Notes under the pieces: generated by a model
What the model saw: only the letters and a program-made list of their open reading frames with translations
Databases searched by the model: none
Told to the model about the DNA's origin: nothing
In this document: positions 53,852 through 63,346 of the stretch, piece by piece
How positions within the stretch are numbered: position 1 is the stretch's first letter
How the letters are laid out: the number at the start of each line of letters is the position of its first letter
Translations under genes and position numbers: made by a program
Origin: Psychroflexus sp. ALD_RP9
GTDB lineage: Bacteria; Bacteroidota; Bacteroidia; Flavobacteriales; Flavobacteriaceae
Length of the DNA stretch: 64,000 nucleotides
Direction: 5' to 3'
Assembly: GCF_017311165.1 (NCBI RefSeq)
Contig: NZ_CP062973.1
Span: 2,402,001 to 2,466,000, forward strand

Positions 53852-55114
53852 ATGAAAAAGACAGTATTTAGTTTAGCCTTTTTAGCTACGACCTTAATCT
53901 TTGCTCAAAAAAGTGAAGTAAAAGATGCTGAAGATGCTTTAGAAGTTAATGATTTTGGAACGGCAATCAGCTTACTTAAGAAAGCAGAGTCTATGAAATC
54001 TGAATTAAATAACAGGTGGTTGTCTGAATTTTATCTATTAAAAGGCAAAGCTTATGAAATGAGAGCATTTGCAGGTAATAATACGCTTGAAGATATTGAT
54101 ATAGCTGCTAAAGCTTACGAAAATGCAATAGATTTAGGTAGAGATGTTGAAGACGCTAATAAGAAACTACAGGTTATGAAACAAAACCTAGTAAATAGCG
54201 CAATCAAAGATCAAAACAAAGGTGAAAACCTAACAGCTTCTAATAAGCTCTATAAGAGTTATACGCTTAACAAGAAAGATACCATGTATTTGTACTATGC
54301 AGCATCTGCAGCAGTTCAAGCCCAAAAATATGATGTAGCTATAGATTACTACAGTCAACTGATGGATTTAGGCTATAAAGGAATCAAAACACAATTTATA
54401 GCTACAAATGTCGAAACGGGTAAAGAAGAAGCATTCCAGACTAAAGATATGAGAGATTTTTCAGTCAAATCTGGAAAATATATCAATCCAAAAGATGAAG
54501 TATCTAAATCAGTTCGTGGTGAAATTGCTAAAAACATGACATTGATTTACATTCAACAAGATAAAACTGAAAAAGCACTTGAAGCTATTGCAGAAGCAAA
54601 AAAAGAGAGTCCTGACGACTTAGAAATTCTTCAAGCAGAAGCAGACCTATATTACAGATTGGGTAATATTGAAAAATATAATCAAATTATGAAAGAGGTT
54701 GTAAATGAAGATCCAAATAATCCTACTTTATATTATAATCTTGGTGTAAGTGCTGAACAACTAGGCGATTTAAAAGGTGCTCGTGAATATTACGAAAAAG
54801 CAATTGAACTTGATCCTAAGTTAGAAAATGCCTATGTAAATTTAGCTACAGCAACATTAGCTAAAGAAAAGGAACTTGTAGAGCAAATGAACAAACTAGG
54901 AACTTCTCCCGCAGAAAATAAAAAATATCAGGAACTCAATAAAGAACGAAAAAAGTATTATCGTGAAGCTTTACCTTATTTAGAAAAAGTTGTTGAAATT
55001 AATCCTAAAAACTTAGATGCGTTAAAAACTTTATTAAATATATATTATCAATTAGCTGAAGATGAAAAGGCTAAGAAAATTAATAGTCAAATTAAAGAAT
55101 TAACAGGAGAATAA
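53852..55114 (+). CDS. Secreted TPR-repeat protein
   Basis: The 420-aa protein has a signal peptide (about 1-19, ending IFAQ) and several tetratricopeptide repeats, clearest at about 145-175 and 280-315 (PTLYYNLGVSAEQLGDLKGAREYYEKAI) and again near 375-400. TPR proteins are scaffolds; no partner can be named. The gene lies 36 bases after gyrA and is common there in flavobacteria. A strong terminator follows. Confidence 0.85.
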   Translation: MKKTVFSLAFLATTLIFAQKSEVKDAEDALEVNDFGTAISLLKKAESMKSELNNRWLSEFYLLKGKAYEMRAFAGNNTLEDIDIAAKAYENAIDLGRDVEDANKKLQVMKQNLVNSAIKDQNKGENLTASNKLYKSYTLNKKDTMYLYYAASAAVQAQKYDVAIDYYSQLMDLGYKGIKTQFIATNVETGKEEAFQTKDMRDFSVKSGKYINPKDEVSKSVRGEIAKNMTLIYIQQDKTEKALEAIAEAKKESPDDLEILQAEADLYYRLGNIEKYNQIMKEVVNEDPNNPTLYYNLGVSAEQLGDLKGAREYYEKAIELDPKLENAYVNLATATLAKEKELVEQMNKLGTSPAENKKYQELNKERKKYYREALPYLEKVVEINPKNLDALKTLLNIYYQLAEDEKAKKINSQIKELTGE

Positions 55115-55135
55115 ATAAATTTAATTTTAAACAAA

Positions 55136-55170
55136 TAAAAAAAGCGGTTCAAAAAGAACCGCTTTTTTTA
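55136..55170. terminator. Intrinsic terminator between the TPR gene and rpoD
   Basis: A perfect 15-bp stem with TAAAAAAAGCGGTTC on one side and its complement on the other, with an AAAAA loop. It abuts the rpoD stop codon on the minus strand and is 22 bases after the TPR stop. Confidence 0.92.
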
Positions 55171-56037
55171 TTAACCTAAATACTTTTTAAGTATTTTATT
55201 TTTTGACTGATGTTTAAGGCGTCTTATGCCTTTTTCTCTAATCTGTCTTACACGTTCTCGACTTAAATCAAAAGTATCACCAATTTCTTGAAGTGTCATT
55301 GCTGGTTGATTTCCAATGCCGTAATTTAATCTTATTACATCAGCTTCTCGCTGAGACAAAGTATCAAGTGCTCTATTAATTTCAACACTTAAAGAATCTC
55401 TCATTAACTGGTCATCAGGAGTAGGAGATTCTGCAGAACTTAATACATCATATAAGTTAGAATCATTCTCACCTTCTTTAAAAGGCGCATCCATCGATAA
55501 ATGACGCCCAGAATTTTTCAGCGCAACTTTTACTTGTGATTCACTCATTTCAAGCTCTTTCGCTATTTCAGAAGCTGATGGTGGTCGTTCATTAACTTGC
55601 TCTAAATGAGAAAAAGTCTTATTAATTTTATTAATAACACCTATTTTATTTAAAGGTAACCTTACAACACGAGATTGTTCGGCAAGTGCTTGTAAAATAG
55701 ATTGTCTAATCCACCAAACCGCATATGAAATAAATTTGAAACCACGAGTTTCATCAAAACGTTTAGCAGCTTTAACTAAGCCAACATTACCTTCATTAAT
55801 TAAATCAGGAAGTTTTAAGCCTTGGTTTTGGTACTGCTTAGCTACAGAAACAACAAAACGCAGGTTAGCATTTGTTAATTTTTCGAGGGCAACTTGATCA
55901 CCTTCTCTAATTCGTTGAGCTAATTCAACCTCTTCTTCAGCTGTTATTAAATCAACTTTACTAATGTCTTGTAAATATTTATCTAAGGATTTGGATTCAC
56001 GATTGGTTACTTGTTTAGTTATCTTTAATTGTCTCAT
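55171..56037 (-). CDS. rpoD: Primary sigma factor RpoD (Bacteroidota type)
   Basis: The 288-aa protein starts with sigma region 1.2 ([19 protein letters not shown]) and lacks region 1.1, as is normal for Bacteroidota. It has region 2 with the core-binding [15 protein letters not shown] and [16 protein letters not shown], region 3, and region 4.2 with [19 protein letters not shown]. It reads the TAnnTTTG promoters seen throughout this window. It is preceded by a -7 element at 56106. Confidence 0.95.
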   Translation of the reverse strand: MRQLKITKQVTNRESKSLDKYLQDISKVDLITAEEEVELAQRIREGDQVALEKLTNANLRFVVSVAKQYQNQGLKLPDLINEGNVGLVKAAKRFDETRGFKFISYAVWWIRQSILQALAEQSRVVRLPLNKIGVINKINKTFSHLEQVNERPPSASEIAKELEMSESQVKVALKNSGRHLSMDAPFKEGENDSNLYDVLSSAESPTPDDQLMRDSLSVEINRALDTLSQREADVIRLNYGIGNQPAMTLQEIGDTFDLSRERVRQIREKGIRRLKHQSKNKILKKYLG

Positions 56038-56105
56038 ATATAGTAAAAAATATTAAAGTATTAATATAGAAATCTTGCTAAGATAGTGATTTAAAAGTAA
56101 ATATC

Positions 56106-56113
56106 CAAATTTA
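56106..56113 (-). promoter_or_regulatory. -7 element (TAAATTTG) of rpoD
   Basis: Exact TAnnTTTG match on the minus strand, about 68 bases before the rpoD ATG. On the plus strand the neighbouring TATATTTG faces away from any gene. Confidence 0.4.
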
Positions 56114-56131
56114 TATTTGATTATCAATCAT

Positions 56132-56539
56132 TTACAGTTCAGTAAGGTTAAATAAAACTATTAAAAACCATATGATTGTTCTTAACCAATTATAACTAAT
56201 GAGGTTTTTTAAGTCTGTTGTATTATTTTGCCTAGCTTCTATTTTTTGATGCAAAGGGACAAAGTATATAAAGGTTATTAACCAAACTGCGACAATTAAA
56301 ACAGTTTGAACAATTTCAACATAGCTAAAATCAAATAATAAAGTATAGGCGTGCATAGCAACTTGAGTCATCATTAGTGGAGCTACTATGGCTGTAATTC
56401 TTGGAGTGTAAGTTTGATGCCATTGTACTAAATCGATTTTAGAGTAATATGTAAATGAAGGATAAACAATCACCTGAACCATCAAAATTAGTACAAGTAA
56501 ACCGAAATCTACCCAAGGTTTTAAAACTTCTATTATCAT
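56132..56539 (-). CDS. Four-helix membrane protein of unknown function
   Basis: The 135-aa protein has four hydrophobic segments (about 8-28, 50-70, 77-96, 113-132). The segment YPSFTYYSKIDLVQWHQTYTPRI between the first two helices resembles small flavobacterial membrane proteins of unknown role. It is 94 bases upstream of the rpoD start on the same strand; no promoter or operon link is certain. Confidence 0.65.
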   Translation of the reverse strand: MIIEVLKPWVDFGLLVLILMVQVIVYPSFTYYSKIDLVQWHQTYTPRITAIVAPLMMTQVAMHAYTLLFDFSYVEIVQTVLIVAVWLITFIYFVPLHQKIEARQNNTTDLKNLISYNWLRTIIWFLIVLFNLTEL

Positions 56540-56645
56540 TTCTCTTAATTAATTATAAGCAAATTGCTAGATTACTAGCTTAGATTTAATAATGCAAAAA
56601 TAGGGCAGAGCCAATTCAAGAAATGCTAAAAACTTATTAAACTAA

Positions 56646-56675
56646 AAAAGCCATCTTGTCAAAAAGATGGCTTTT
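56646..56675 (-). terminator. Intrinsic terminator after the FKBP gene
   Basis: A 12-bp stem AAAAGCCATCTT / AAGATGGCTTTT with a GTCAAA loop, 20 bases after the FKBP stop. Confidence 0.85.
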
Positions 56676-56694
56676 ACTTATCTGTTATAAAAAC

Positions 56695-57129
56695 TTACGA
56701 TTTGATTTCAACTAACTCAAGATCAAAAGTTAAATCATGTCCTGCTAATGGATGGTTAGCATCAACTACAATATGGTCGTCATTAACTTCAGCGACACGT
56801 AATTGACGTTCAGTACCATCTGGATTTTGAGAAACTAATCCCATACCAACTTTTGGTTCAATTTCTTTAGGTAATTGTGCTTTATCTACCTTTTGAAAAA
56901 GCTCTTCACGAACATCACCATAAGCTTCATCTTTTTTGATGTTTATTGTTTTCTTTTCGTTAACTTTCATATCAATAACACCTTTTTCAAAACCAGGAAT
57001 TAGCATACCTTCACCTAAGGTAAATTCTAATGGCTCACGCTCAAGTGAACTATCAAATACTTCTCCATTTGAAGCTAATTTTCCTGTGTAATGTACTTTA
57101 ATGGTGTCTTTTTCTTTTACTTGACTCAT
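56695..57129 (-). CDS. FKBP-type peptidyl-prolyl isomerase (SlyD-like)
   Basis: The 144-aa protein has the FKBP signatures VHYTGKLASNGEVFDSS and PLEFTLGEGMLIPGFEKGV, followed by an inserted-flap domain (about 70-120) and VDANHPLAGHDLTFDLEL, the SlyD ending. The histidine-rich SlyD tail is missing, so nickel binding is doubtful. It assists folding at proline bonds in the cytoplasm. Confidence 0.93.
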   Translation of the reverse strand: MSQVKEKDTIKVHYTGKLASNGEVFDSSLEREPLEFTLGEGMLIPGFEKGVIDMKVNEKKTINIKKDEAYGDVREELFQKVDKAQLPKEIEPKVGMGLVSQNPDGTERQLRVAEVNDDHIVVDANHPLAGHDLTFDLELVEIKS

Positions 57130-57306
57130 AAAAATGTAATTTACTGATTTAAAATTATTTGCAAAACTAGGGTTTCTTTAACGCAATACCATAAAAAAGA
57201 CCAATTAATTGTTTAATTAGCTCTATTTATGGCTTAGTTTATTAATTTTTTCAAAAAACAATGCCTCTCAACTTCAGTTCGTTTTAATTTAGTTTTAAAA
57301 AATTTA

Positions 57307-57720
57307 ATGTCTGCAAAATCTAAAAAACCAGATCAAGTAGTTTTTAATTCTGAAACTGAAAAATATGAAGCTAGTATTTTACCTTATGGAACTAATTCTA
57401 GTGCGCCTAAAATAACTCCAAACGATTTAACAGGCTGGAAAAATTCTAATGTTGCTAAAGTTAATCACCAAATTAATACTGAGTATGAAAATTTAAAATC
57501 ACAGTTTGAAGACTTGATGGATAAATTTAAATACAATAATTTAATATACAGTGCCAAATTTAACTTTGAGCCTATTGTTGGTCAAATTTACCACCTATAT
57601 CGTGATAAAAATGAAGATTTATTTTTATCTCTAATCTCACCAAGCGAATGTAGTTTTAATTATCAAGGTAGCTTCAAATTAAATGAGGATAAATTATGGA
57701 TTAAAGTAGAAAAATCTTAA
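57307..57720 (+). CDS. DUF2452 family protein
   Basis: The 137-aa protein has the DUF2452 features KPDQVVFNSETEKYEASILPYG at the start, GWKNSNV, and PIVGQIYHLYRDK and LSLISPSEC near the end. No signal or membrane segment is present. Function is unknown. The 177-base gap before it holds only AT-rich DNA. It ends with a strong terminator. Confidence 0.75.
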   Translation: MSAKSKKPDQVVFNSETEKYEASILPYGTNSSAPKITPNDLTGWKNSNVAKVNHQINTEYENLKSQFEDLMDKFKYNNLIYSAKFNFEPIVGQIYHLYRDKNEDLFLSLISPSECSFNYQGSFKLNEDKLWIKVEKS

Positions 57721-57758
57721 TAATGTTTGTTTATCATTAAATCCTGTTCTCCTTAAAA

Positions 57759-57790
57759 CAAAAATCCAATTTTATTAAATTGGATTTTTG
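57759..57790. terminator. Intrinsic terminator between DUF2452 and OmpA genes
   Basis: A perfect 14-bp stem CAAAAATCCAATTT / AAATTGGATTTTTG with a TATT loop, followed by six T. It can serve both convergent genes. Confidence 0.88.
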
Positions 57791-57817
57791 TTTTTTATAA
57801 GTATATCTCAATATTGT

Positions 57818-58663
57818 TTAATCTAGTACAGACTGAAATTCTTTTAAATTTGGAACTAATTTGATAGTAACACGTCTATTTTTTGCTCGACCTTCAGCTG
57901 TTGAATTATCAGCTATGGGTTGGTATTCACTTGCTCCGCTTACTAAAACTCTCTTAAGGTTTACATTAAATTTTTCATTTAAAATTCTAGCTACTGAAGC
58001 GGCACGTTTTAAACTTAACTCTAAATTATCTTTTACAAATTTGTTTGGCGTAACTTTTACATTGTCGGTATGTCCTACAATGCTTACTTTAATATTAGAC
58101 TTTAAGTTAATAGTGTTTGCAATATTTTCAATTAAATCATAAATAGAAGGTTTCACAAAAGCACTTCCAGATTTAAATAATATGGCGTTAGATATATCAA
58201 TTTCAACTAAAGCTTGATTGACATTTACATTTAAAAAGTTTGCATTTTCAGTTTTTGAATCCTCAGCCATTTGGCTTAACAAAGACGATTTGATGTTTTC
58301 AGAAATGGCTATGTTAAGTGAATCTTTAAAGTTTTTAGCAGATGCCAATTTAGATTCGTCGATATTTTGCAAGATTCTATCAACTTTTTGACGAGTTTCT
58401 GGCAGAATCATCGTGCCGTCTTCAGTCATTGTTAGTTTATTTTCATTATCGGCTTGTAAATTTTCAACTTGAGCTTGGTAAGCAAATATTTTATCTTCTA
58501 TAGCTTCAACTTGGTCTTTAATTGAATCATTTTCCTTCCTAAGCTGAGAAATTTCTTCAGATTTTAGTTGGAGTTTATTTTCAGCTTGTGTTAATTTTTT
58601 TTTCGAAACACAACTGCTTAATAGAATTCCTAAAATTGTTAATGTGATTAAATTTTTTTTCAT
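57818..58663 (-). CDS. OmpA-family lipoprotein with coiled coil
   Basis: The 281-aa protein has a lipobox (LSSC, about residue 18), a coiled coil (about 22-75), a short helical linker and a C-terminal OmpA domain (about 155-275) with peptidoglycan-binding residues in VSIVGHTDNVKV, LSLKRAASVARIL and AKNRRVTIKL. It anchors the outer membrane to the cell wall. It starts 7 bases after upp on the same strand. Confidence 0.92.
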   Translation of the reverse strand: MKKNLITLTILGILLSSCVSKKKLTQAENKLQLKSEEISQLRKENDSIKDQVEAIEDKIFAYQAQVENLQADNENKLTMTEDGTMILPETRQKVDRILQNIDESKLASAKNFKDSLNIAISENIKSSLLSQMAEDSKTENANFLNVNVNQALVEIDISNAILFKSGSAFVKPSIYDLIENIANTINLKSNIKVSIVGHTDNVKVTPNKFVKDNLELSLKRAASVARILNEKFNVNLKRVLVSGASEYQPIADNSTAEGRAKNRRVTIKLVPNLKEFQSVLD

Positions 58664-58669
58664 CTTCTT

Positions 58670-59323
58670 TTATTGTTTTGGACCATAAGCTAAATCTCCA
58701 GCATCTCCAAGACCTGGGATTATATAAGCTTTTTCATTTAAATGATCATCTTTAGATGCAACCCAAAGTGTCACTGGCAAGTTACTGAAATTTTGTTTTA
58801 AATAACTAATTCCCTCAGGTGCAGCGACAACTGTTGCAATGTGAATGTGAGTAGGTGAGTGGTTACTTAATAATTGTTGTAGACTTTTTACCATCGAATG
58901 ACCAGTTGCTAACATTGGGTCTGCAATTATTAAAGTCTTATTATTAATATTAGGTAAAGATTTATAAGCCAAATCTATTATTATTTTACCATTATTATTA
59001 ATTCTATTTGCTGAAATAAATCCGTTTTCTGCATGGTCAAAATAACTTAAAAAACCTTGATGAAGTGCTAAACCTGCTCTTAAAATTGATATAATTACAG
59101 GTTGAGATACTAAATTAATTGACTTTTTATCACCAAGAACTGTTTTAATTGTTTTAGGCTCAAAAGCTAAAGACCTACTTATTTCATAAGCCATTATTTC
59201 ACCAATTCTTTTTAAATTATTCCTAAAAAGATGAGCGTTTTTTTGATAATTTTCTTCACGAATTTCGTTTACAAATTGATGTAAAATAGAAGGTGTTTGA
59301 TCTAATATTTTAATTTGCATCAT
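58670..59323 (-). CDS. upp: Uracil phosphoribosyltransferase
   Basis: The 217-aa protein has the PRPP-binding DPMLATGHSMVKSLQQL (about 145) and the uracil-specific YIIPGLGDAGDLAYG at the C-terminus. It salvages uracil to UMP. Two adjacent ATGs (59323, 59320) give MMQIKIL or MQIKIL; the ORF extends to 59338, but a -7 box at 59336-59343 overlaps that start. Confidence 0.95.
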   Translation of the reverse strand: MMQIKILDQTPSILHQFVNEIREENYQKNAHLFRNNLKRIGEIMAYEISRSLAFEPKTIKTVLGDKKSINLVSQPVIISILRAGLALHQGFLSYFDHAENGFISANRINNNGKIIIDLAYKSLPNINNKTLIIADPMLATGHSMVKSLQQLLSNHSPTHIHIATVVAAPEGISYLKQNFSNLPVTLWVASKDDHLNEKAYIIPGLGDAGDLAYGPKQ

Positions 59324-59335
59324 TAAAATTTTAAG

Positions 59336-59343
59336 CAAACATA
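59336..59343 (-). promoter_or_regulatory. -7 element (TATGTTTG) of upp
   Basis: Exact TAnnTTTG match on the minus strand, about 13 bases upstream of the upp ATG. It probably drives upp and the OmpA gene. Confidence 0.4.
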
Positions 59344-59357
59344 CAAAATTATACTAT

Positions 59358-59780
59358 TTATGGAATTTTAACATCTCCAGAATCACTTTCCTGAAGCTGC
59401 ATTAAATCGTTAATTTGTGTAATAAATATTGCTTTATTTCCACGAATAGCAATACCATGTTTAATTACAGCTTGGTTATGGCTTAGTAACTTTAAAAGTT
59501 GGTTTGGTTCTACATCAATATTTTTCCCCAATTTAGAAGTTATTATTTCATGATCGAAATTAATTAAATCATCCACCTTAACCTTCAATAAATCAGCTAA
59601 ATCAGCCCATTGAGTTTCTGTGAGTTGAACTTCTTCTAAATTAACTACTTTTGTAATTGCTTTTGAAGCTTCGGCAACGGCAATACTTTGCTTTGCTAAA
59701 CGATTATCGGTATGAATGTATAATGTAATTTCGTTGTTATTAGTAGATATAACTCCCATATTTTTGTTATTATTAGACAT
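59358..59780 (-). CDS. ArsC/Spx-like thioredoxin-fold protein without active-site cysteine
   Basis: The 140-aa protein follows the ArsC/Spx family layout: first strand and helix ITLYIHTDNRLAKQSIAVAE, TQWADLADLLKV, and a final AIRGNKAIFI like the arsenate reductase RPIVVKGNRAII region. The catalytic cysteine of the NxRCSK loop is replaced (NRLAK, L28), and the protein has no cysteine at all. So it cannot reduce arsenate. A shorter start at 59759 (MGVIST) is possible. It lies 34 bases before the upp start; the upp -7 box lies between the two. Confidence 0.6.
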   Translation of the reverse strand: MSNNNKNMGVISTNNNEITLYIHTDNRLAKQSIAVAEASKAITKVVNLEEVQLTETQWADLADLLKVKVDDLINFDHEIITSKLGKNIDVEPNQLLKLLSHNQAVIKHGIAIRGNKAIFITQINDLMQLQESDSGDVKIP

Positions 59781-59859
59781 ATTTTTTGTTCTAATGTATT
59801 AAAACTTTTAGTTTAGAAAATCTATTTAATAAAACTTTATAAACAATTGATAAGAATTT

Positions 59860-61098
59860 ATGAATAAACCTAAAATTGCTATTATTGGTGCTGGTGTTAG
59901 TGGCCTTGTTGCAGGAATTAATTTAAAAAATGCTGGTTACAATTTTGATATTTTTGATGCCTCAGATCGAGTTGGTGGTCGCGTAAAAACCGATTATAGA
60001 GAAGGTTTTAAATTTGATCACGGTTTTCAAGTACTTTTAACGGCTTATCCAGCCGCTCAAAAATATTTAGATTTTGAATTACTTGATTTAAAATACTTCA
60101 AACCAGGCGCTAAAATATTTAAAAATGGAAAGTCACAATCAATCGGTGACCCATTAAGAGATTTAAGTTTGTTAATACCAACTATTACTGCAAAAATTGG
60201 GAGTATCAGTGATAAATTTAAAATACTAAAACTAAGATCTTATTTACAAAACCAGTCTTTTGATTCTATTTTTAGAAAAAATGAAGTCACGACCTTAGAA
60301 TATTTAAAAGAGTTTGGTTTTTCAAGTCAAATAATTCAAGATTTTTTTAAACCCTTTTTTTCTGGGATTTTTCTAGAAACAGAACTTAAAACATCATCAC
60401 GTAAATTTGAATTTGTTTATAAAATGTTCACAGAAGGTTATGCCGCTGTACCCAGTAAAGGAATTCAAGCCATTTCTAATCAATTGGCAGCAAAACTTGA
60501 TAAGTCGAATTTTAATTTTAATACCACAATTAAAAATGTCAATAACCAAACCATTAGTTTTAAAGATGGGAAAACTTCAACTTATGATTATGTGATAATA
60601 GCTACTGAAGCATCTCAACTGATCTCAAACTTAAACAATCAAGAAATCGAGTGGAAGTCTGTCGAAAACCTATACTATAAAACCACTTCAAATTTAAATC
60701 CAAGTATAATCAACCTAATTGCTGATAATCAAGCCCTCATCAATAATTTTCATTTAGAACATCAAAACAATCAACCCATTATTTCTGTGAGTGTTGTTAA
60801 GGAACATGACTTGACAAAAGAACAATTAATTGAACATGTTAAACAAGAACTTAGAGATTTATGCCATATTGAAGTATTTGAGTGTATAAAATATTTTTCG
60901 ATTAAAAAAGCATTACCAATTATGGCATCTGTTAACTACATGTTACCAAAATCAGAAACTCAATTAAAAGATCATATTTTTTTAGCAGGTGATCATCTAG
61001 CAAACGGTTCATTAAACGCAGCGATGCTTAATGGAGAGTCTGCAGCACAAGCTGTTATTGAAAAGATTGAAAATGGAATTATTAACATAGAAGGTTAA
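59860..61098 (+). CDS. FAD-dependent amine oxidase/desaturase-like oxidoreductase
   Basis: The 412-aa protein has the Rossmann motif GAGVSGLVAG (about 10-19), DRVGGRVKTD (about 41), and the C-terminal FAD-contact FLAGDHLANGSLNAAMLNGE. It resembles amine-oxidase/phytoene-desaturase-like proteins, but no specific substrate motif was recognised. No carotenoid genes adjoin it. It starts at an ATG, divergent from the ArsC-like gene. Confidence 0.82.
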   Translation: MNKPKIAIIGAGVSGLVAGINLKNAGYNFDIFDASDRVGGRVKTDYREGFKFDHGFQVLLTAYPAAQKYLDFELLDLKYFKPGAKIFKNGKSQSIGDPLRDLSLLIPTITAKIGSISDKFKILKLRSYLQNQSFDSIFRKNEVTTLEYLKEFGFSSQIIQDFFKPFFSGIFLETELKTSSRKFEFVYKMFTEGYAAVPSKGIQAISNQLAAKLDKSNFNFNTTIKNVNNQTISFKDGKTSTYDYVIIATEASQLISNLNNQEIEWKSVENLYYKTTSNLNPSIINLIADNQALINNFHLEHQNNQPIISVSVVKEHDLTKEQLIEHVKQELRDLCHIEVFECIKYFSIKKALPIMASVNYMLPKSETQLKDHIFLAGDHLANGSLNAAMLNGESAAQAVIEKIENGIINIEG

Positions 61099-61147
61099 AA
61101 TTTAGATTAAATAACTGATGATCTGTATATTACTATAAAATTATATT

Positions 61148-61696
61148 ATGAAATATTTGAAGTTTATAGGTGTAATTATAATAATAAGTTTCATTCAAGC
61201 CTGCGCCAGTTCTTCAATAATTGCTACTGAAGAACAAAAGGCTAAGCTTGAACAAATCATAAATGATGAATCCTTTAATATAGAATCGAAAGTGGCGTAT
61301 CCAATGCCATCATCAGGTATGAATGCTGTAAGCAATTTAAATTTATTACCATTTGGTAGTTCAGCTAATAGAATTGATATATCGATGACCGCTAATCACA
61401 TTAAATTTTTGGAAGATTCTATAGATATTAATTTACCATATTATGGTGAGCGTCAATTAGGTAATGGATATTCAAATGAAAATGGAATTAATGTTCAAGG
61501 TAAACCAAAGCACGTATCGATAGATTACAATGAATCAAAAAAGAGATATCGTATTAAGTTTGAGGCTAAAAATAAAACAGAATCATTAAATTTTGATATT
61601 TCGATTTATCATAATTTAAAAACATCTGTACGCATCAATAGCTCAGACCGAACAAGTATTCGTTTTGATGGTAACGTTAAAATGATAGAGGATTAA
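61148..61696 (+). CDS. DUF4251 lipoprotein
   Basis: The 182-aa protein has a signal peptide with lipobox IQAC and the DUF4251 pattern: a short helix, then SKVAYPMPSSGMNAVS, INLPYYGERQLG and KHVSIDYNESKKRYRIKFEAK. Function unknown; common in Bacteroidota. It follows the FAD oxidoreductase by 49 bases on the same strand. Confidence 0.82.
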   Translation: MKYLKFIGVIIIISFIQACASSSIIATEEQKAKLEQIINDESFNIESKVAYPMPSSGMNAVSNLNLLPFGSSANRIDISMTANHIKFLEDSIDINLPYYGERQLGNGYSNENGINVQGKPKHVSIDYNESKKRYRIKFEAKNKTESLNFDISIYHNLKTSVRINSSDRTSIRFDGNVKMIED

Positions 61697-61767
61697 ATTT
61701 AAACTTTAATCTTCTATTTGTTAGATTTTATTTTACATAATATAAATTATAAGACAAATATATGAAT

Positions 61768-61805
61768 AAATAACACCGAACCTAAAAACAAGTTCGGCGT
61801 TATTT
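61768..61805. terminator. Intrinsic terminator between DUF4251 and alcohol dehydrogenase genes
   Basis: A 14-bp stem AAATAACACCGAAC / GTTCGGCGTTATTT with one A-C mismatch closes a 10-base loop. It suits both convergent genes. Confidence 0.7.
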
Positions 61806-61834
61806 GATTGGTTCTCATAAATTAGTTAATGAAA

Positions 61835-62881
61835 CTATTTTAAAGTTTTCATATCAATAACAAATCTGTATTTAACATCAGAATTTGTTACACGCTCATA
61901 AGCATCATTAATATGTTGCATATCAATCATTTCTACATCGCAAGTAATATTATGTTTTCCACAGAAATCTAACATTTCCTGGGTTTCTTTTATACCACCA
62001 ATTAATGAACCAGATACACGTTTACGACCTAAAATAACAGATGCGCCGTGCATTGGTTCTAGTGGCTCTATTGCACCTACTAAGCACATGGTTTTATCTC
62101 GTTTTAATAAAGTTAAATACGGATTCATATCGTGTTTTACGGGAATTGTATTCAATAAAAAATCAAAGCTGTTAGCATGATTTTTCATTTGTTGACTATC
62201 TTCTGAAATCAAAACTTCGTGTGCACCTAATTTTTTGGCATCTTGAGCTTTGTCTTCAGATCTCGTGATCATTACAACATGAGCGCCAAGTGCATTAGCA
62301 AATTTAATTCCCATATGGCCTAAACCACCTAAACCAACTACACCAACTTTGTCACCTTTTTTAACATTCCAATGGCGTAATGGCGACCAAGTCGTAATAC
62401 CAGCACATAATAAAGGTGCAGTTGCTTTCAAATCTAAACTTTCAGGAACATTTAAGACGAAATGTTCATCAACAACAATTTCTTGAGAATATCCGCCAAA
62501 TGTATGGCCGCCTAAATGTTTATCTTTACCATTATACGTACCAACCATTCCTTCTTCACAAAACTGTTCTAAATCATCTTGGCATGATGGACAACTTCTG
62601 CATGAATCTACCATACAACCTACACCAACAGTTTGACCAATTTTAAATGCGGTCACATCATCGCCAATAGCTTCAACAGTTCCAATAATTTCATGACCTG
62701 GTATAACAGGATATTTACTGCCACCCCAATCATTTCTCACGGTGTGAATATCACTATGACAAACACCACAAAAATCAATTTTAATTTTTACATCTTTCGG
62801 ATTTAAATCTCTTCGTTCTATTTTTAATTCTTCTAATGCTGCATCTGAAGATTTAGCACCATAAGCTTTAATTGTTTTCAT
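61835..62881 (-). CDS. Zinc-dependent NAD(P)-alcohol dehydrogenase (YjgB/CAD type)
   Basis: The 348-aa medium-chain dehydrogenase has the catalytic-zinc GVCHSD and GHEIIG, structural-zinc cysteines in CRSCPSCQDDLEQFC (about 92-106), and a Rossmann GLGGLGHMGIKFA (about 182). It is close to the cinnamyl-alcohol/YjgB group that reduces aldehydes with NADPH. It is full length. Confidence 0.92.
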   Translation of the reverse strand: MKTIKAYGAKSSDAALEELKIERRDLNPKDVKIKIDFCGVCHSDIHTVRNDWGGSKYPVIPGHEIIGTVEAIGDDVTAFKIGQTVGVGCMVDSCRSCPSCQDDLEQFCEEGMVGTYNGKDKHLGGHTFGGYSQEIVVDEHFVLNVPESLDLKATAPLLCAGITTWSPLRHWNVKKGDKVGVVGLGGLGHMGIKFANALGAHVVMITRSEDKAQDAKKLGAHEVLISEDSQQMKNHANSFDFLLNTIPVKHDMNPYLTLLKRDKTMCLVGAIEPLEPMHGASVILGRKRVSGSLIGGIKETQEMLDFCGKHNITCDVEMIDMQHINDAYERVTNSDVKYRFVIDMKTLK

Positions 62882-62999
62882 AAATTTTTTATTTCAAAAC
62901 TAAGGTTAAATCATTCTGAACAATTCAAATTTTAAATTTTTGATATTTATTTAACTTTATTAATAAAGTCATCTTTAATCAAATGTTCAACTTTACAAT

Positions 63000-63344
63000 A
63001 TGATTTATAACAGTATTGTTTTATTGAATGCGTTTGCCTTTTTAGTTTATGGTTTAAGTTGTTTATTAACTACTAAAATGAAAGATGAGTTCAAGCGATT
63101 TGGGATACCTCAATTTAGAATTCTTACAGGAATTTTACAAGTTTTAGGTGGTCTAGGCTGTATTATCGGCTTTATTTGGCTTGACCAATTACTATTTATA
63201 TCGACTATTGGGCTGGCTATTTTAATGTTTAGTGGAATTATTGTTCGATTAAAGATTAAAGATGCTTTATTTGCAGCAATGCCAGCTTTAACCTTTTTCA
63301 TTTTAAATTTAATTATAGCTTACAAAACCTATATTTTATTATAA
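63000..63344 (+). CDS. DoxX-like membrane protein
   Basis: The 114-aa protein has four helices with a basic loop after the first (TTKMKDEFKRFGIPQFR) and ILQVLGGLGCIIGF, the arrangement of the DoxX-like family. Function unknown in most bacteria. It starts at an ATG 118 bases from the divergent alcohol dehydrogenase gene. Confidence 0.75.
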   Translation: MIYNSIVLLNAFAFLVYGLSCLLTTKMKDEFKRFGIPQFRILTGILQVLGGLGCIIGFIWLDQLLFISTIGLAILMFSGIIVRLKIKDALFAAMPALTFFILNLIIAYKTYILL

Positions 63345-63346
63345 AC

